Shown here piece after piece: positions 39,848 to 49,387 of a stretch of 64,000 bases of DNA (position 1 is the first letter of the stretch; the number at the start of each line of letters is the position of its first letter). The notes beneath the pieces were generated by a model. That model saw nothing but the letters and a program-made list of their open reading frames with translations, made no database searches and had not been told where the DNA came from. The stretch spans positions 356,143 to 420,142 of the forward strand of contig NZ_JWLC01000008.1 of the NCBI RefSeq assembly GCF_000813745.1, given 5' to 3'. The position numbers and the translations under genes were made by a program. The stretch is from Leisingera sp. ANG-M1 (lineage in GTDB: Bacteria > Pseudomonadota > Alphaproteobacteria > Rhodobacterales > Rhodobacteraceae).

Positions 39848-40759
39848 TCAGCGCGGCAGGGGATCTTCCGGCTGCGCTTTGCCTGCCAGCCACTCCCGGA
39901 ATTTGACAAGGGAAGGCGCGCTGGATTTCCGCTCCGGCCAAACTAGGTAGTAGGCGCCTTCTGTCTCGGCAGGTTCTCCGTGCAAGGCGACCAAGCGGCC
40001 GGTCGCCAGGTCCTGTTCGACCAGGTAATCCGGCATCAAAGCCACCCCAAGCCCATGCAGGGCAGCTTGGGTAATGGTTGCGAATTGGTCATATATCGTG
40101 CCGCTTAGGTCGTCCTTTGCAGTGATGCCGTGCAGTTCAAACCAATCGCGCCAGGCCGTTGTGCGGGTTTGAATATGCAGAAGCGGAAGTTTCAGGATAT
40201 CTTTCGGTTCTCTGATGCGCCGTCCGTCCAGCAGCACCGGCGCGCAAACGGGAAGCAACTGTTCATGTTTTAGCAGCAGTGACTGCGTTCCAGGCCAGTT
40301 CGCGTTTCCAAAATGGATAGCTGCATCAAAGGGTTCCGTGGTAAAGTTGAATGGCTCCAACCGGGTTGACATGTTGATGGTGACATCCGGGTGCAGCCTG
40401 GCGAACTCAGGCAGACGCGGCATCAGCCAACGCATTCCAAATGCGGGTAATATGGCCAGGTTCAGCGTGCCGGCCAGTGGCGCTGCCTGCAGGCGCAGGG
40501 TTGATTGTACGATCTGGTTGAGCGCCTGCCGGATCTCGGCTGCATAATCCTGAGCTTCAGAGGTCAGTGCCAGCCGCTTCTGATCCCGTTGCACCAATTC
40601 CATACCCAGCTGCTTCTCCAGCGTTTGCAGCTGCCGGCTGACCGCACCTTGAGTCAATGCAAGCTCTTCAGCAGCGGCGGAGGCGCTGCCCAGCCGGTCC
40701 AGCGCCTCCAGGGCGCGCAGGGATGAAATGGAAGGCAGAAACCGCCGCGGTGTGCTCAT
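39848..40759 (-). CDS. LysR-family regulator divergent from gcdH
   Basis: A 303-aa LysR-type regulator of the GcvA-like group. The helix-turn-helix is near the N-terminus (LPSISSLRALEALDRLGSAS and LALTQGAVSRQLQTLEKQLG). The start at 40759 is chosen (MSTPRRFLPS); a longer form from 40789 adds 10 residues without a better ribosome site. A palindrome CTCAT-GT-ATGAG (40755-40766) straddles this start. It is divergent from gcdH with about 98 bases between starts, so it likely regulates glutarate breakdown; that is inference. Confidence 0.88.
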   Translation of the reverse strand: MSTPRRFLPSISSLRALEALDRLGSASAAAEELALTQGAVSRQLQTLEKQLGMELVQRDQKRLALTSEAQDYAAEIRQALNQIVQSTLRLQAAPLAGTLNLAILPAFGMRWLMPRLPEFARLHPDVTINMSTRLEPFNFTTEPFDAAIHFGNANWPGTQSLLLKHEQLLPVCAPVLLDGRRIREPKDILKLPLLHIQTRTTAWRDWFELHGITAKDDLSGTIYDQFATITQAALHGLGVALMPDYLVEQDLATGRLVALHGEPAETEGAYYLVWPERKSSAPSLVKFREWLAGKAQPEDPLPR

Positions 40760-40857
40760 GTATGAGTGTTTCGCATATGTGCTTGCCAAAGTCTCGCTGT
40801 TTTTCCTGGTAACCTCCCGTTAGGGTTCTGCCTAGATCACATCCGAAAGGCAGGACA

Positions 40858-42078
40858 ATGACCGACACTCCCGAACTGCGCGCCAAGGATGCGCCGGACC
40901 TGGGCCGTTTCACTTGGGAAGACCCTCTGCGGCTGGACGATCAGCTGACCGAAGATGAACGCATGATTGCCGCATCGGCACGCAGCTATTGTCAGGAAAA
41001 ACTTCAGCCGCGCGTTCTAAGTGCTTATGAAAATGAAGAAACGGATCCGGAGATCTTCCGCGAGATGGGTGCGATGGGCCTGTTGGGCACCACCATTCCC
41101 GAGCAATACGGCGGTCTTGGCGGCGGCTATGTTTCCTATGGTCTGGTTGCCCGCGAAGTCGAGCGTGTGGACAGCGGATACCGCTCGATGATGTCGGTGC
41201 AAAGCTCGCTGGTGATGTATCCGATTTACGCATACGGCAGCGAAGACCAGCGCAAAAAGTATCTGCCGAAACTGGCCGCTGGTGAGTGGATTGGCTGCTT
41301 TGGTCTGACAGAACCGGACGCAGGCTCTGACCCAGCCAGCATGAAGACCCGCGCCGAGAAAACCGAAGGCGGATATAGGCTTACGGGTTCCAAAATGTGG
41401 ATCTCAAACGCACCGATCGCGGATGTTTTTGTTGTTTGGGCAAAGTCGGAAGCGCACGGCGGCAAGATCCGCGGCTTTGTGCTTGAGAAGGGCTTGAAGG
41501 GGCTGAGCGCGCCGAAGATTGAAAACAAGGCCTCGCTGCGGGCGTCGATCACTGGCGAGATCGTAATGGACGGCGTCGAAGTTGGCGAAGATGCGCTGCT
41601 GCCGCATGTGCAAGGTCTCAAAGGCCCATTCGGTTGTCTGAACCGTGCGCGCTATGGCATCAGTTGGGGGGTGATGGGCTCGGCTGAAGCCTGCTGGCAC
41701 GCCGCGCGTCAATACGGGCTGGACCGGGTTCAATTCGGACGCCCGCTGGCCAATACTCAGCTGTTCCAGCTAAAACTGGCCAATATGCAGACTGAAATCA
41801 CGCTGGGCCTTCAGGCCTCTCTGAGGGTTGGCCGCTTGATGGATGAGGCCAACGCCGCACCAGAGATGATCTCGATCATCAAACGCAACAATTGCGGCAA
41901 GGCTCTGGAGATTGCGCGTCACGCCCGGGACATGCATGGCGGAAACGGTATCAGCCTGGAGTTTGACGTCATCCGTCACATGGTGAACCTGGAGACTGTG
42001 AACACCTATGAGGGCACCCACGATGTGCACGCGCTGATTTTGGGCCGGGCACAGACAGGACTCCAGGCGTTCTTTTAA
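40858..42078 (+). CDS. gcdH: Glutaryl-CoA dehydrogenase
   Basis: A 406-aa FAD-dependent acyl-CoA dehydrogenase that oxidises and decarboxylates glutaryl-CoA to crotonyl-CoA in lysine and tryptophan breakdown. The FAD stretches [14 protein letters not shown] and [18 protein letters not shown] are present. The catalytic glutamate is E385 in [13 protein letters not shown]. The substrate-binding arginine context [13 protein letters not shown] is typical of GcdH rather than other acyl-CoA dehydrogenases. A LysR regulator lies divergently upstream. No acyl-CoA ligase or transferase follows; a 650-base gap does. Confidence 0.94.
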   Translation: MTDTPELRAKDAPDLGRFTWEDPLRLDDQLTEDERMIAASARSYCQEKLQPRVLSAYENEETDPEIFREMGAMGLLGTTIPEQYGGLGGGYVSYGLVAREVERVDSGYRSMMSVQSSLVMYPIYAYGSEDQRKKYLPKLAAGEWIGCFGLTEPDAGSDPASMKTRAEKTEGGYRLTGSKMWISNAPIADVFVVWAKSEAHGGKIRGFVLEKGLKGLSAPKIENKASLRASITGEIVMDGVEVGEDALLPHVQGLKGPFGCLNRARYGISWGVMGSAEACWHAARQYGLDRVQFGRPLANTQLFQLKLANMQTEITLGLQASLRVGRLMDEANAAPEMISIIKRNNCGKALEIARHARDMHGGNGISLEFDVIRHMVNLETVNTYEGTHDVHALILGRAQTGLQAFF

Positions 42079-42670
42079 TTCTTCTGTGCAGCGCAAGGAT
42101 CTGCTTGCGCTGCATTTCCGCAAAGCGAAATTTCATTTATGCAACCCAAAGCAAGGCGGGCGATTTTGCAATAGTCATAGAGCGGTGAACGTCTTTCGTA
42201 GGGGCAGTTTAGGATCCGAAATTCTTAAAGATCATCGAAGCCATTGGCTGAATTTTCGTGAAAAGTGCTCCTTTCGTCTGCCGAAAGGTTAACGGAGAAG
42301 CGACTGCTTTGATGTTGTGCAGGCTGGTCCTGGAAATTTGTCCAATCGAATGGCAAAATTTCAAACCAGAGAAAATGGCCTCAAGAAGCTGATCCTTTTG
42401 CAAAAATGCTGAGTTTTTCCTGCTGAGTGAGAACGCAAAGGCTGGGTTTGGCGTTCCTGCAGGCTGAGTTTGCAAATTTTGGCGCGCGTTTGTGCAAAGC
42501 CACCAGCAATTTGAAGGCGTGTACTGTGCGAAAAATTTCGTATTAACAAAAGGTTACCATGCCTTGGGCGAGGATGGAAGCGGTATTTTCAAGCGCCAAG
42601 AAAAACTGTCGGAAAAGCTGCATTCCGGTTTGGCTCTAGTTCTGCCTGAGCCAGAAGAACATCGCTGTGC
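42079..42670. other. Gene-poor stretch after gcdH
   Basis: About 590 bases with visibly lower GC than the flanks and several A/T-rich runs. Short open frames exist on both strands but none has a ribosome site, a recognisable product or codon bias like its neighbours. It may be decayed or newly acquired DNA. I see no RNA gene or repeat in it. Confidence 0.4.
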
Positions 42671-42707
42671 AAAAAGAAAACGGGCCAGAGACTGAACTCT
42701 GGCCCGT
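42671..42707 (-). terminator. Terminator for the MttB-like gene
   Basis: On the minus strand an 11-bp perfect stem ACGGGCCAGAG / CTCTGGCCCGT with a 6-base loop is followed by TTTTCTTTTT. It lies 23 bases past the stop codon. Confidence 0.92.
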
Positions 42708-42730
42708 CCAAAGATCCGTTGTGGCGGCTG

Positions 42731-44281
42731 TTAGGCCGGCAGGTGGATGTTGAACTTCTCGCGGATTGCCATGTCGGTGGCTGCATCGAACCTGGCTGCG
42801 GCGCGCTGGGACAGGATCTGCTCTTTCTTGGCCGTTGCCTTGACAATCAGATCAGGTTTGTCGAGTTCTGCCCATTCCTTTGGCGAGGTGCGGTCGCCCA
42901 GATCCGGATAGACATAGTCGACCTGCATCCGGCTGAGGGTCTGATCAGTACCCAGGTAGTGGCCGGGACCACCCATGCAAGTTGCGCGCATCTGGTCCAG
43001 TGCCAGAGTTTCATCGTTTACCTCGATACCGCGAACGCAGCGCTGTGCCTGACCAAGCAAATCGTTGTCCAGGATCAGAGATTCGAGGCAGAAACCCAGA
43101 AGCGACGCGTGCATGCCTGCCGCTTCGTAAACCATGTTCAGGCCGGAGAGGCCTGCCATGACTGCAGAACACATTTGCTCCCAGCCAGCCTGCATGTCCG
43201 GGAGCTTGGAATCCGACGCGCCTGCGGCGGCGCCGCCCGGCAGATTGTAGAATTTGTGCATCTGGGCGCAGCCTGCGGTGAGCAGTGCCTGCTCGCCGGA
43301 GCCAACGGTCATGGCACCAGTGCGCAGGTCCAGGCCGAACGGCCAGGTTCCGACGATTGCGGGAGCACCTGGTTTCACAGCGTTCACATAAACCAGGCCT
43401 GCAAGGCATTCAGCAACGGCTTGGGTGATCGCGCCGGCAATGGTAGAAGGCGCTGTTGCACCGGCCATGCCAGCCGACAGAAGCAGCACTGGCATGCCGC
43501 CTTTAATGCATTCCTCCATCACTTCGCAGGACTCCGTCGCGAATTTCATCGGCGGAACCACAAAGCAGTTGGAGTTGGACACAAACGGACGTTCCCGCCA
43601 TTTGTCTTCACCGCCTGCAATCATGTGCAGCAGTTCCAGGCCGGGCTTCACGAAATCCGGTTCGGTGAACGAGACACCGACATGTTTGTTGGTGCCCGCG
43701 CAGGAGGCGTAGATGGAGTTCAGGTCCATCTCGCAGTTGTCGGGAATGTCGCGGCAAACCATCGGGCGCTGGACAAAGTGGATATTGTCCAGCTGATCGC
43801 AAATCCGGGCAGCGTCGTGCAGGTCCTGCACGGTGGAGTCTCGGTACTCCCGGCCGTGAACATCGACCATGCTTACCGCAGCGCCGGCGGTGCCATAGTG
43901 GACGCGGCCGCCGGAAAGCTCGAGGTCATTCTTGCCGTCGCGGCTGAACAGGGTGATTGAGCGGTTGGCCTTGGCGATGGTGTCTTCAACCAGCGCGCGG
44001 GGGAAGCGGATGCGGCCGTCATCGCCCAGGATGGCGCCGGCGCCGGTCAGGTAGTCAATGCCGCTTTGCGGAGCGTCGGCGAGACCGATCTCTTCAAGCG
44101 CAGTCAGCGCGGCTTCGTGGATCTTTTCCATGTCCGCCTGGCTGAGCATTTTCAGCGCAGTGGATTCCATGCCGGGACGAACCGGGCGCAGGTGTTCCGG
44201 CAATGCGGCAGCCCGGGCTGCACGGCGCGCGTTGCGCCCGCCGCTGCGGCCAGCGCGGGAAGAGGAGGCTTGGTCGTTCAT
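42731..44281 (-). CDS. MttB-family (trimethylamine methyltransferase-like) protein without pyrrolysine
   Basis: A 516-aa protein of the MttB superfamily. Classical MttB uses pyrrolysine; this gene has no internal UAG and so belongs to the non-pyrrolysine branch, which includes glycine betaine methyltransferase MtgB. The N-terminus is Ala/Arg-rich (RSGGRNARRAARAAALPE), then the barrel domain starts. The segment GTWPFGLDLRTGAMTVGSGE is a conserved block. It is monocistronic, with no corrinoid protein gene beside it. The substrate, likely a quaternary amine, and the methyl acceptor are unknown. Confidence 0.88.
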   Translation of the reverse strand: MNDQASSSRAGRSGGRNARRAARAAALPEHLRPVRPGMESTALKMLSQADMEKIHEAALTALEEIGLADAPQSGIDYLTGAGAILGDDGRIRFPRALVEDTIAKANRSITLFSRDGKNDLELSGGRVHYGTAGAAVSMVDVHGREYRDSTVQDLHDAARICDQLDNIHFVQRPMVCRDIPDNCEMDLNSIYASCAGTNKHVGVSFTEPDFVKPGLELLHMIAGGEDKWRERPFVSNSNCFVVPPMKFATESCEVMEECIKGGMPVLLLSAGMAGATAPSTIAGAITQAVAECLAGLVYVNAVKPGAPAIVGTWPFGLDLRTGAMTVGSGEQALLTAGCAQMHKFYNLPGGAAAGASDSKLPDMQAGWEQMCSAVMAGLSGLNMVYEAAGMHASLLGFCLESLILDNDLLGQAQRCVRGIEVNDETLALDQMRATCMGGPGHYLGTDQTLSRMQVDYVYPDLGDRTSPKEWAELDKPDLIVKATAKKEQILSQRAAARFDAATDMAIREKFNIHLPA

Positions 44282-44726
44282 TCTGTTGAGCCTTTCAGGG
44301 AAGTGAGTGGAAGTAACGTGAATCCCTACTCAGTTCGGCCGCCCCCTGGCTGCACGGCCGCGCGCCGCACCAATGGTGCGGTAGATGAGGCTGACAAAGC
44401 AGCGTTCTCCCTGCATGCGGTCTCCTGTGTCTCGTGTCCGCAATCTGGCATGCTTTTGCGAAGTTTCTAGCACATAAGCGACCATGGTGAAAAAAGCGAC
44501 ATGTTTTTCATGCGGGTATTGCGCGCGGACCTGACAACCGAAGCAGGCGGTGCTTTGAATAAAATGTTCGCAAATTTATTGATTTAACCTCTGTTTTTAA
44601 CGCTTTGCAGCGTGCTGGCTTCTTGGCAGTTTGGTCTCGGGAACCAAATATTAAGTATTAATGCTTGATAGTGGGGGTCTAGGGGATGGCGCGCCGGAAC
44701 GGTGCATTTGGAAAAGGCACAGCCAC
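44282..44726. other. Divergent intergenic stretch upstream of the MttB-like gene
   Basis: A 445-base gap between the start of the MttB-like gene and a small outer-membrane protein gene. It must hold both promoters. The part nearest the plus-strand gene (about 44490-44660) is AT-rich. A hairpin is formed by GGTGCG / CGCACC around 44366-44383. I see no gene in it. Confidence 0.4.
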
Positions 44727-45239
44727 ATGCCGACGGTTAGGATAACCACAAAGACTTTGGCGGCTTGCGCAATTCTGGCCGCTAGCACTTTCGCCCAGTT
44801 GCCCGCGTTAGCTGACGGGCTGGGGCAGCCGTTGATCAGTACCAGTGGGCCTGCAGTGGCCGCAGCGGAGACAAGCAACCGGACTTTTCAGCTGGCATAC
44901 GGGCAGGAGATTGGAAGTCTCATCCTGGGCGGCAGCGTTGCCCGCGAACATTCCGGAGTTCTAGCCCGGGCTGTTCAGGCAGACGAAGCCCGCCACCTGC
45001 GCCTGCTGGCAGGTTATGATTTTGGACCGGCCACCGGTTTCGTTTCGGTTGGAAGGCTGCAAGCCCGTTCGTCTGGCCGCAAAACCGAGGGACCGCTTTT
45101 GGGTTTAGGGATGCGGGTGTCGCTTAACCGCGCGCTTCAGTTGACCGGGGAATTGCTGCATCACGAGGCCGGCACCACAGGCAGCGGCGCCCGGGAAGGC
45201 GGTGAAACACTTTCAGTGACGGCTGCCTTCCGGTTTTAA
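44727..45239 (+). CDS. Small outer-membrane beta-barrel protein
   Basis: A 170-aa exported protein. A signal peptide (TLAACAILAASTFAQLPALA) precedes a part with alternating hydrophobic strands and a C-terminal phenylalanine (AAFRF), the usual outer-membrane insertion signal. It resembles small porin or opacity-type barrels. The start at 44727 is chosen to give the signal peptide; an upstream Met at 44661 adds an unlikely basic stretch. A similar barrel gene lies 244 bases downstream. Function is unknown. Confidence 0.7.
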   Translation: MPTVRITTKTLAACAILAASTFAQLPALADGLGQPLISTSGPAVAAAETSNRTFQLAYGQEIGSLILGGSVAREHSGVLARAVQADEARHLRLLAGYDFGPATGFVSVGRLQARSSGRKTEGPLLGLGMRVSLNRALQLTGELLHHEAGTTGSGAREGGETLSVTAAFRF

Positions 45240-45483
45240 GCCAGTTTTTTGGCGGTCACTCCACTCGCTGACCGCCTAGGCGCAAGACTTCAATAATTCA
45301 ATGGCTTGGCGGAATTTCGCTTGCCGATTCCGGCGGAAATACGCAGGCGCTTCCGCGATTTCGGCTAGTCACTGCCAATTCAGAAGGCGTGAGGCCTTCG
45401 GCTCTGGAACTTCCCCTTCAGACATCTTTTGTACCGCTCACCGGTGCAGGACCTGTGCCGGGACTGCAAAAGGAGAAGTCTGA

Positions 45484-46065
45484 ATGACTCGTTTCGTAGC
45501 AATGACAGCCATCGCAACCGTTATGGGCAGTGCGGCATTTGCCGGTAATGTGAGCGAGCCGGTGATCGAACCGGCACCCGCGCCGGCCCCGGTGCCGGTT
45601 GCCAATGATGGCGGTGACTGGACCGGTTTCTATCTGGGCGGCCAAATCGGCCAGCTGGATGCGGATGCCAGCAACGGTGCTTCCGGCGACGATACCGCTT
45701 ATGGTATTCATGGCGGTTACAACCACGACTTCGGCCGTTTTGTGCTGGGCGGTGAACTGGACTATGACTCCACCGACGTGGATTTGGGAGCCGGGGCAAA
45801 CATTGACTCAGTGGCCCGGGCCAAGGTGAAGGCCGGATATGACTTTGGCAATGTGCTGGCCTATGTCACCGGCGGCGTCGCCGAGGCCGACAGCTCGCTG
45901 GGCAGCGAGACCGGCGATTTTTACGGCGTAGGTATCGCTTACCAAGTGACCGATCAGTGGCAGATCGGTGGCGAAGTTCTGGAACATGACTTCGACGAGT
46001 TCGGAAGTTCAGGTGTTGGTTCGGACGCAACCTCGGTTTCGTTGCGCGCGTCATTTAAGTTCTGA
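45484..46065 (+). CDS. Outer-membrane beta-barrel protein (opacity/Omp25-like)
   Basis: A 193-aa outer-membrane protein. The signal peptide is MTRFVAMTAIATVMGSAAFA, followed by a Pro/Ala-rich linker (PAPAPAPVPVANDGGDW) and then a barrel starting WTGFYLGGQIGQ, the hallmark of alphaproteobacterial Omp25/opacity proteins. It ends in phenylalanine (RASFKF). GGAGAAG precedes the start. The linker is longer than usual for such a small barrel. It probably contributes to surface stability; the specific role is unknown. Confidence 0.85.
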   Translation: MTRFVAMTAIATVMGSAAFAGNVSEPVIEPAPAPAPVPVANDGGDWTGFYLGGQIGQLDADASNGASGDDTAYGIHGGYNHDFGRFVLGGELDYDSTDVDLGAGANIDSVARAKVKAGYDFGNVLAYVTGGVAEADSSLGSETGDFYGVGIAYQVTDQWQIGGEVLEHDFDEFGSSGVGSDATSVSLRASFKF

Positions 46066-46367
46066 TCAGCCTGAAACGGGAGCGCGGCACTCTCCTGTTC
46101 CGCCGCGCTCCTGGCCGCCCGGTCTGTGCCCAAGGCAGACGGGGCGGCCATTGTATTTTGCGGTAAGTGGGTTGGCTGGGCCGCCTGTGCGTGTTATTCA
46201 CGCCGGTATGAACCAGATCTGCACCACCATTATCTGCTGCATTACCTGCTGACATATCAGCGGGCTGGTTTCTGTCGTTTTCATTTCCCTGACAAGTTGC
46301 TAAGCCCGCGCTGCGCGCATTGGGTGATGACAGCCTGTTCTGGCTGGGCATGGAAAAGGAACCGGGC
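46066..46367. other. Intergenic stretch between the barrel gene and cysS
   Basis: About 300 bases. A 10-bp stem GGAGCGCGGC / GCCGCGCTCC (46079-46111) follows the barrel gene and may end its transcript, though without a T tract. The rest carries the cysS promoter. An in-frame extension of cysS to 46320 would use a TTG and is rejected. Confidence 0.5.
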
Positions 46368-47750
46368 ATGGAAACCAAGGACATAGTGATCAAGCTGCAG
46401 AACACGAAGACCCGCAAGAAAGAGGTCTTTGAGCCGATCGACGCCAGCAACGTGCGGATGTATGTTTGCGGCCCTACGGTTTACGACCGGGCGCATCTGG
46501 GCAATGCGCGCCCGGTAGTGGTGTTCGATGTTCTCTACCGGCTGCTGCGTGAGGTTTATGGCGAAGATCAAGTGACTTACGCCCGGAACTTCACGGATGT
46601 CGACGATAAGATCAATGCCCGTGCAGCCGAAAGCGGGCGCCCGATTGGCGATATCACCGCGGAAACCACGCAGTGGTTCCTGGACGACATGGGACAGCTC
46701 GGCGCGCTGGAGCCCAACCATATGCCGCGGGCTACGGAATACATCCCGCAGATGGTGTCGATGATCGAAGATCTGATTGCCAAGGGGCATGCCTATGCTG
46801 CTGAAGGCCACGTTCTTTTTGCTGTCGACAGCTGGAAGGAACTTTATGGCAAGCTGTCGGGCCGTTCAGTAGATGACATGATTGCTGGCGCGCGGGTGGA
46901 AGTTGCGCCTTACAAGAAAAACCCGATGGATTTTGTGCTGTGGAAGCCGTCTTCGGACGAGCTGCCCGGATGGGACAGCCCTTGGGGCCGGGGCCGGCCG
47001 GGCTGGCACATTGAATGTTCGGCGATGTCCTATGATCTGCTGGGCGAGACTTTTGACATTCACGGCGGTGGCAACGATCTGATGTTCCCGCACCACGAGA
47101 ATGAAATTGCGCAAAGCTGCTGTGCCCATGGTGAAGATAGCTTTGCACGGTTTTGGCTGCATAATGAAATGCTCCAAGTCGAAGGCAAGAAGATGTCCAA
47201 ATCTCTGGGCAATTTCTTTACCGTGCGCGACTTGCTTGACCAAGGCTACCCGGGCGAGGTGATCCGCTTGGTGTTCCTGCAGACCCATTACCGCAAGCCG
47301 ATGGACTGGACGGAAAAGAAAGCCAAGGAAGCCGAGGCGACATTGCGGAAGTGGCGTGCGCTGACCGCGGGCATCGAGCCCGCATCCAGCGCTGCTGCCG
47401 CGGTCCTGGATGCACTGGCGGATGATCTCAATACCGCGGGCGCGATTACCGTTCTGCACAAACTGGCAGCCGCAGATGACGGCGCCGGACTGCTTGCCTC
47501 AGCGCAGATTCTGGGGCTGTTGACGGACGAGTTGGGGGAGTGGGCGTCAGCACCTTCTATCGATTTGTCGGCTTTTGAGGAAAAGCTGTTTGAAGTCCGT
47601 CAAAAGGCGATGGAAAATAAGGATTTTTCCGAAGTCGACCGGATCAAGGCAGCCTATGTGGGAGCCGGATTGGAAGTGCGGATGAGCAAGACCGGTGTCG
47701 AACTGGTGCCCGGTGCTGGGTTTGATCCGGCCAAGCTGGAGGCGCTTTGA
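46368..47750 (+). CDS. cysS: Cysteinyl-tRNA synthetase
   Basis: A 460-aa class I aminoacyl-tRNA synthetase. The HIGH-type motif is AHLGN in [11 protein letters not shown], the zinc-side pattern CGPTVY precedes it, and KMSKS is intact in [11 protein letters not shown]. The start at 46368 ([10 protein letters not shown]) is preceded by AAGGA at good spacing; an ATG at 46350 would add six residues. The cimA start shares the last base of its stop codon. Identification is firm. Confidence 0.96.
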   Translation: METKDIVIKLQNTKTRKKEVFEPIDASNVRMYVCGPTVYDRAHLGNARPVVVFDVLYRLLREVYGEDQVTYARNFTDVDDKINARAAESGRPIGDITAETTQWFLDDMGQLGALEPNHMPRATEYIPQMVSMIEDLIAKGHAYAAEGHVLFAVDSWKELYGKLSGRSVDDMIAGARVEVAPYKKNPMDFVLWKPSSDELPGWDSPWGRGRPGWHIECSAMSYDLLGETFDIHGGGNDLMFPHHENEIAQSCCAHGEDSFARFWLHNEMLQVEGKKMSKSLGNFFTVRDLLDQGYPGEVIRLVFLQTHYRKPMDWTEKKAKEAEATLRKWRALTAGIEPASSAAAAVLDALADDLNTAGAITVLHKLAAADDGAGLLASAQILGLLTDELGEWASAPSIDLSAFEEKLFEVRQKAMENKDFSEVDRIKAAYVGAGLEVRMSKTGVELVPGAGFDPAKLEAL

Positions 47751-49387
47751 TGGGCAAGGAACGCCTCTATCTTTACGACACAACCCTGCGGGACGGACAG
47801 CAAACCCAAGGGGTGCAATTCTCGACCGCTGAAAAAAAGCAAATTGCCCAGGCGCTTGATAACCTAGGTATCGACTACATCGAAGGAGGGTGGCCCGGCG
47901 CAAACCCGACCGACAGTGCATTTTTTGGCGAAGCGCCTGAAACCAAGGCGACGATGACCGCTTTTGGAATGACCAAACGGGCGGGGCGCTCGGCTGCCAA
48001 TGACGACGTTCTGGCGGCGGTGATGAACGCGGGCACAGCAGCAGTTTGTCTTGTCGGCAAGAGCCACGATTACCATGTGACCCATGCACTGGGGATTGCG
48101 CTGGAAGAGAACCTGGACAATATCAGGGCCTCGGTCGCGCATATCGTGGCGCAAGGGCGCGAAGCGCTGTTTGACGCTGAGCACTTCTTTGACGGCTATA
48201 AGGACAACCCCGAATACGCGCTGTCGGCTTGCCGCGCGGCGCTGGAGGCTGGCGCGCGCTGGGTGGTTCTGTGCGATACCAATGGCGGTGCGCTGCCTGC
48301 AGAGGTGAGCTGGATTGTCTCCGAGGTGGTTGCGGCTGGAATTCCAGGTGAAAAACTTGGCATACATACCCATAACGACACGGAAAATTCTGTTGCTTGC
48401 TCTCTTGCGGCGGTGGACGCAGGAGCGCGTCAGATCCAAGGCACGCTGAATGGCCTCGGCGAGCGCTGCGGCAATGCCAACCTGACGGCGCTGATTCCGA
48501 CGCTGCTGTTGAAGGAGCCTTATGCCAGTCAGTTCGAAACCGGGGTGAGCCTGGACGCGCTGGCTGGGCTGACCCGGATCAGCCGGATGCTGGATGACAT
48601 TTTGAACCGGGTTCCAGTGCGGCAGGCGGCATATGTCGGAGCCTCAGCCTTTGCACATAAGGCAGGGCTGCATGCGAGTGCGATCCTTAAAGATCCCTCG
48701 ACTTATGAGCATATTGACCCGGCCCGGGTCGGGAACGCCCGGGTTATCCCAATGTCGAACCAGGCGGGGCAATCCAACCTGCGCAAACGGCTGGCTGATG
48801 CAGGGTTGAGCGTAGAAAAGAGCGACCCGGCGCTGGCCAGGATTCTGGAACGGATTAAGCGGAGGGAGACCGAGGGTTACTCCTACGACACGGCCCAGGC
48901 CTCCTTTGAGCTGCTGGCGCGGGAAGAGCTTGGCCAGCTGCCGGAGTTTTTTGAGGTCAAACGCTACAAGGTCACGGTCGAACGCCGGAAGAACAAGTAC
49001 AACAGAATGGTCAGCCTGTCCGAGGCGGTCGTTGTGGTGAAAGTCGACGGCGAAAAACGCTTGTCTGTCAGTGAATCGCTGGATGAAACCGGCAGCGACC
49101 GCGGGCCGGTGAATGCGCTGGCCCGGGCGCTTATCAAAGACTTGGGACGGTACTCGTCGCAACTTGAGGATATGCGGCTGGTCGATTTTAAAGTGCGTAT
49201 CACACAAGGCGGCACCGAGGCCGTAACCCGGGTCATCATCGACAGTGAGGACAGCCAGGGCCACCGGTGGTCGACAGTAGGTGTCAGTCCGAACATAATC
49301 GACGCCTCATTTGAGGCGCTGCTGGATGCGATCCGCTGGAAGCTAATTCATGACGGCAGTGCGTCCGGGCAGGCGGATGCAGTTTGA
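47750..49387 (+). CDS. cimA: Citramalate synthase CimA
   Basis: A 545-aa enzyme of the isopropylmalate synthase family that joins pyruvate and acetyl-CoA to citramalate, a threonine-independent route to isoleucine. The catalytic start LYDTTLRDGQQTQGVQFS is typical of CimA. The GIHTHNDTENSVACS segment and a C-terminal regulatory (LeuA dimer) domain from about residue 400 are present. The start at 47750 overlaps the cysS stop. The next gene overlaps its end. Identification is good; isoleucine feedback is inferred from the family. Confidence 0.94.
   Translation: MGKERLYLYDTTLRDGQQTQGVQFSTAEKKQIAQALDNLGIDYIEGGWPGANPTDSAFFGEAPETKATMTAFGMTKRAGRSAANDDVLAAVMNAGTAAVCLVGKSHDYHVTHALGIALEENLDNIRASVAHIVAQGREALFDAEHFFDGYKDNPEYALSACRAALEAGARWVVLCDTNGGALPAEVSWIVSEVVAAGIPGEKLGIHTHNDTENSVACSLAAVDAGARQIQGTLNGLGERCGNANLTALIPTLLLKEPYASQFETGVSLDALAGLTRISRMLDDILNRVPVRQAAYVGASAFAHKAGLHASAILKDPSTYEHIDPARVGNARVIPMSNQAGQSNLRKRLADAGLSVEKSDPALARILERIKRRETEGYSYDTAQASFELLAREELGQLPEFFEVKRYKVTVERRKNKYNRMVSLSEAVVVVKVDGEKRLSVSESLDETGSDRGPVNALARALIKDLGRYSSQLEDMRLVDFKVRITQGGTEAVTRVIIDSEDSQGHRWSTVGVSPNIIDASFEALLDAIRWKLIHDGSASGQADAV

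Noticed and set aside
42209..42475. An 88-codon minus-strand frame in the gap after gcdH
   Set aside because: It lacks a ribosome site and any recognisable feature, and its codon use is unlike that of neighbours.
42731..44281. Pyrrolysine use in the MttB-like gene
   Set aside because: No in-frame TAG is present in the coding sequence.
45251..45276. Hairpin GGCGGTCA / TGACCGCC between the two barrel genes as a terminator
   Set aside because: The stem is real but the T run lies before it on the plus strand and no T tract follows on either strand, so termination is not supported.
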